DNA from: Lachnospiraceae bacterium UBA3850
Lineage (GTDB): Bacteria > Bacillota > Clostridia > Lachnospirales > Lachnospiraceae
Direction of reading: 5' to 3'
Assembly (NCBI GenBank): GCA_002392655.1
Contig: DGHK01000024.1
Location: 15,880-79,879, forward strand
DNA: 64,000 nucleotides
Shown here: positions 62,621 through 64,000 of the stretch, in pieces
How positions within the stretch are numbered: the stretch's first letter is position 1
How the letters are laid out: each line of letters begins with the position of its first letter
Made by a program: the position numbers and the translations under genes
The notes under the pieces: model-generated
Databases searched by the model: none
The model's input: only the letters and a program-made list of their open reading frames with translations
Told to the model about the DNA's origin: nothing

Positions 62621-64000
<1,380 letters not shown>

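Overview
The window looks like chromosomal DNA from a low-GC, anaerobic Firmicute of the Lachnospiraceae type (Butyrivibrio/Roseburia/Coprococcus relatives). The reasons are roughly 40% GC, strong AGGAGG ribosome sites, an ntp-type V-ATPase, a flavodiiron protein next to a PurF-like protein, SpoIIE-type phosphatases and a GPH galactoside transporter. Nearly everything lies on the minus strand; the plus-strand genes are a SulP transporter, rlmH and a diguanylate cyclase. I saw no rRNA, tRNA, CRISPR array, phage or transposase.

Region by region. 0-3.6 kb: an FtsX-type permease with long coiled coils (cut by the left edge) and its ATPase, which carries a GAF domain. 3.7-6.3 kb: a thiol/peroxide operon, gpx-ohrR-trxA-trxB, behind a promoter covered by two OhrR-like boxes. 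6.4-10.9 kb: an ABC-2 exporter (ATPase, two permeases) with a membrane protein and a small XRE regulator. 11.1-14.2 kb: a PP2C phosphatase and a D,D-carboxypeptidase. 14.3-21.3 kb: a sulfur amino-acid operon (mccB-mccA-AhpD-like-metNIQ-alcohol dehydrogenase). Its leader encodes a 17-residue peptide with five consecutive Cys codons, followed by antiterminator and terminator arms. 21.3-25.7 kb: a divergent SulP transporter, a VanZ-like gene, rlmH, a LysR regulator and a decayed gene whose promoter carries the same palindrome as the mcc leader. 25.7-28.3 kb: a flavodiiron protein and a PurF-like protein lacking the N-terminal Cys nucleophile. 28.5-31.1 kb: a copper ATPase ending in a CopZ-like domain that has its own internal ribosome site.

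31.1-47.2 kb is one tightly packed 16-kb run: beta-galactosidase, GPH permease, an unknown protein, alpha-galactosidase, a DUF2156-type acyltransferase, a 989-residue sensor-MFS fusion, a PP2C phosphatase fused to an RsbW-like kinase domain, an unknown small protein, a lipid kinase, and an amylosucrase-like protein with eroded catalytic residues. This is the best candidate for an undescribed system: galactoside catabolism joined to envelope sensing and lipid modification.

47.3-56.5 kb: a small zinc ribbon, a GAF-GGDEF cyclase, and an operon of acyl-CoA synthetase, FecR protein, large secreted repeat protein and CHASE2 adenylate cyclase. Both GAF domains in the window resemble the cyclic-nucleotide-binding subfamily, so cAMP may link this block to the c-di-GMP cyclase and to the GAF-ABC transporter.

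56.5-64 kb: a V-type ATPase operon (I-K-E-C-F-A-B-D) whose K subunit has the residues of a Na+-binding rotor. A 150-bp multi-hairpin element sits between K and E. The subunit I gene at the right edge is far richer in GC (about 59% where counted) than the rest, which suggests recombination, transfer or an assembly join.
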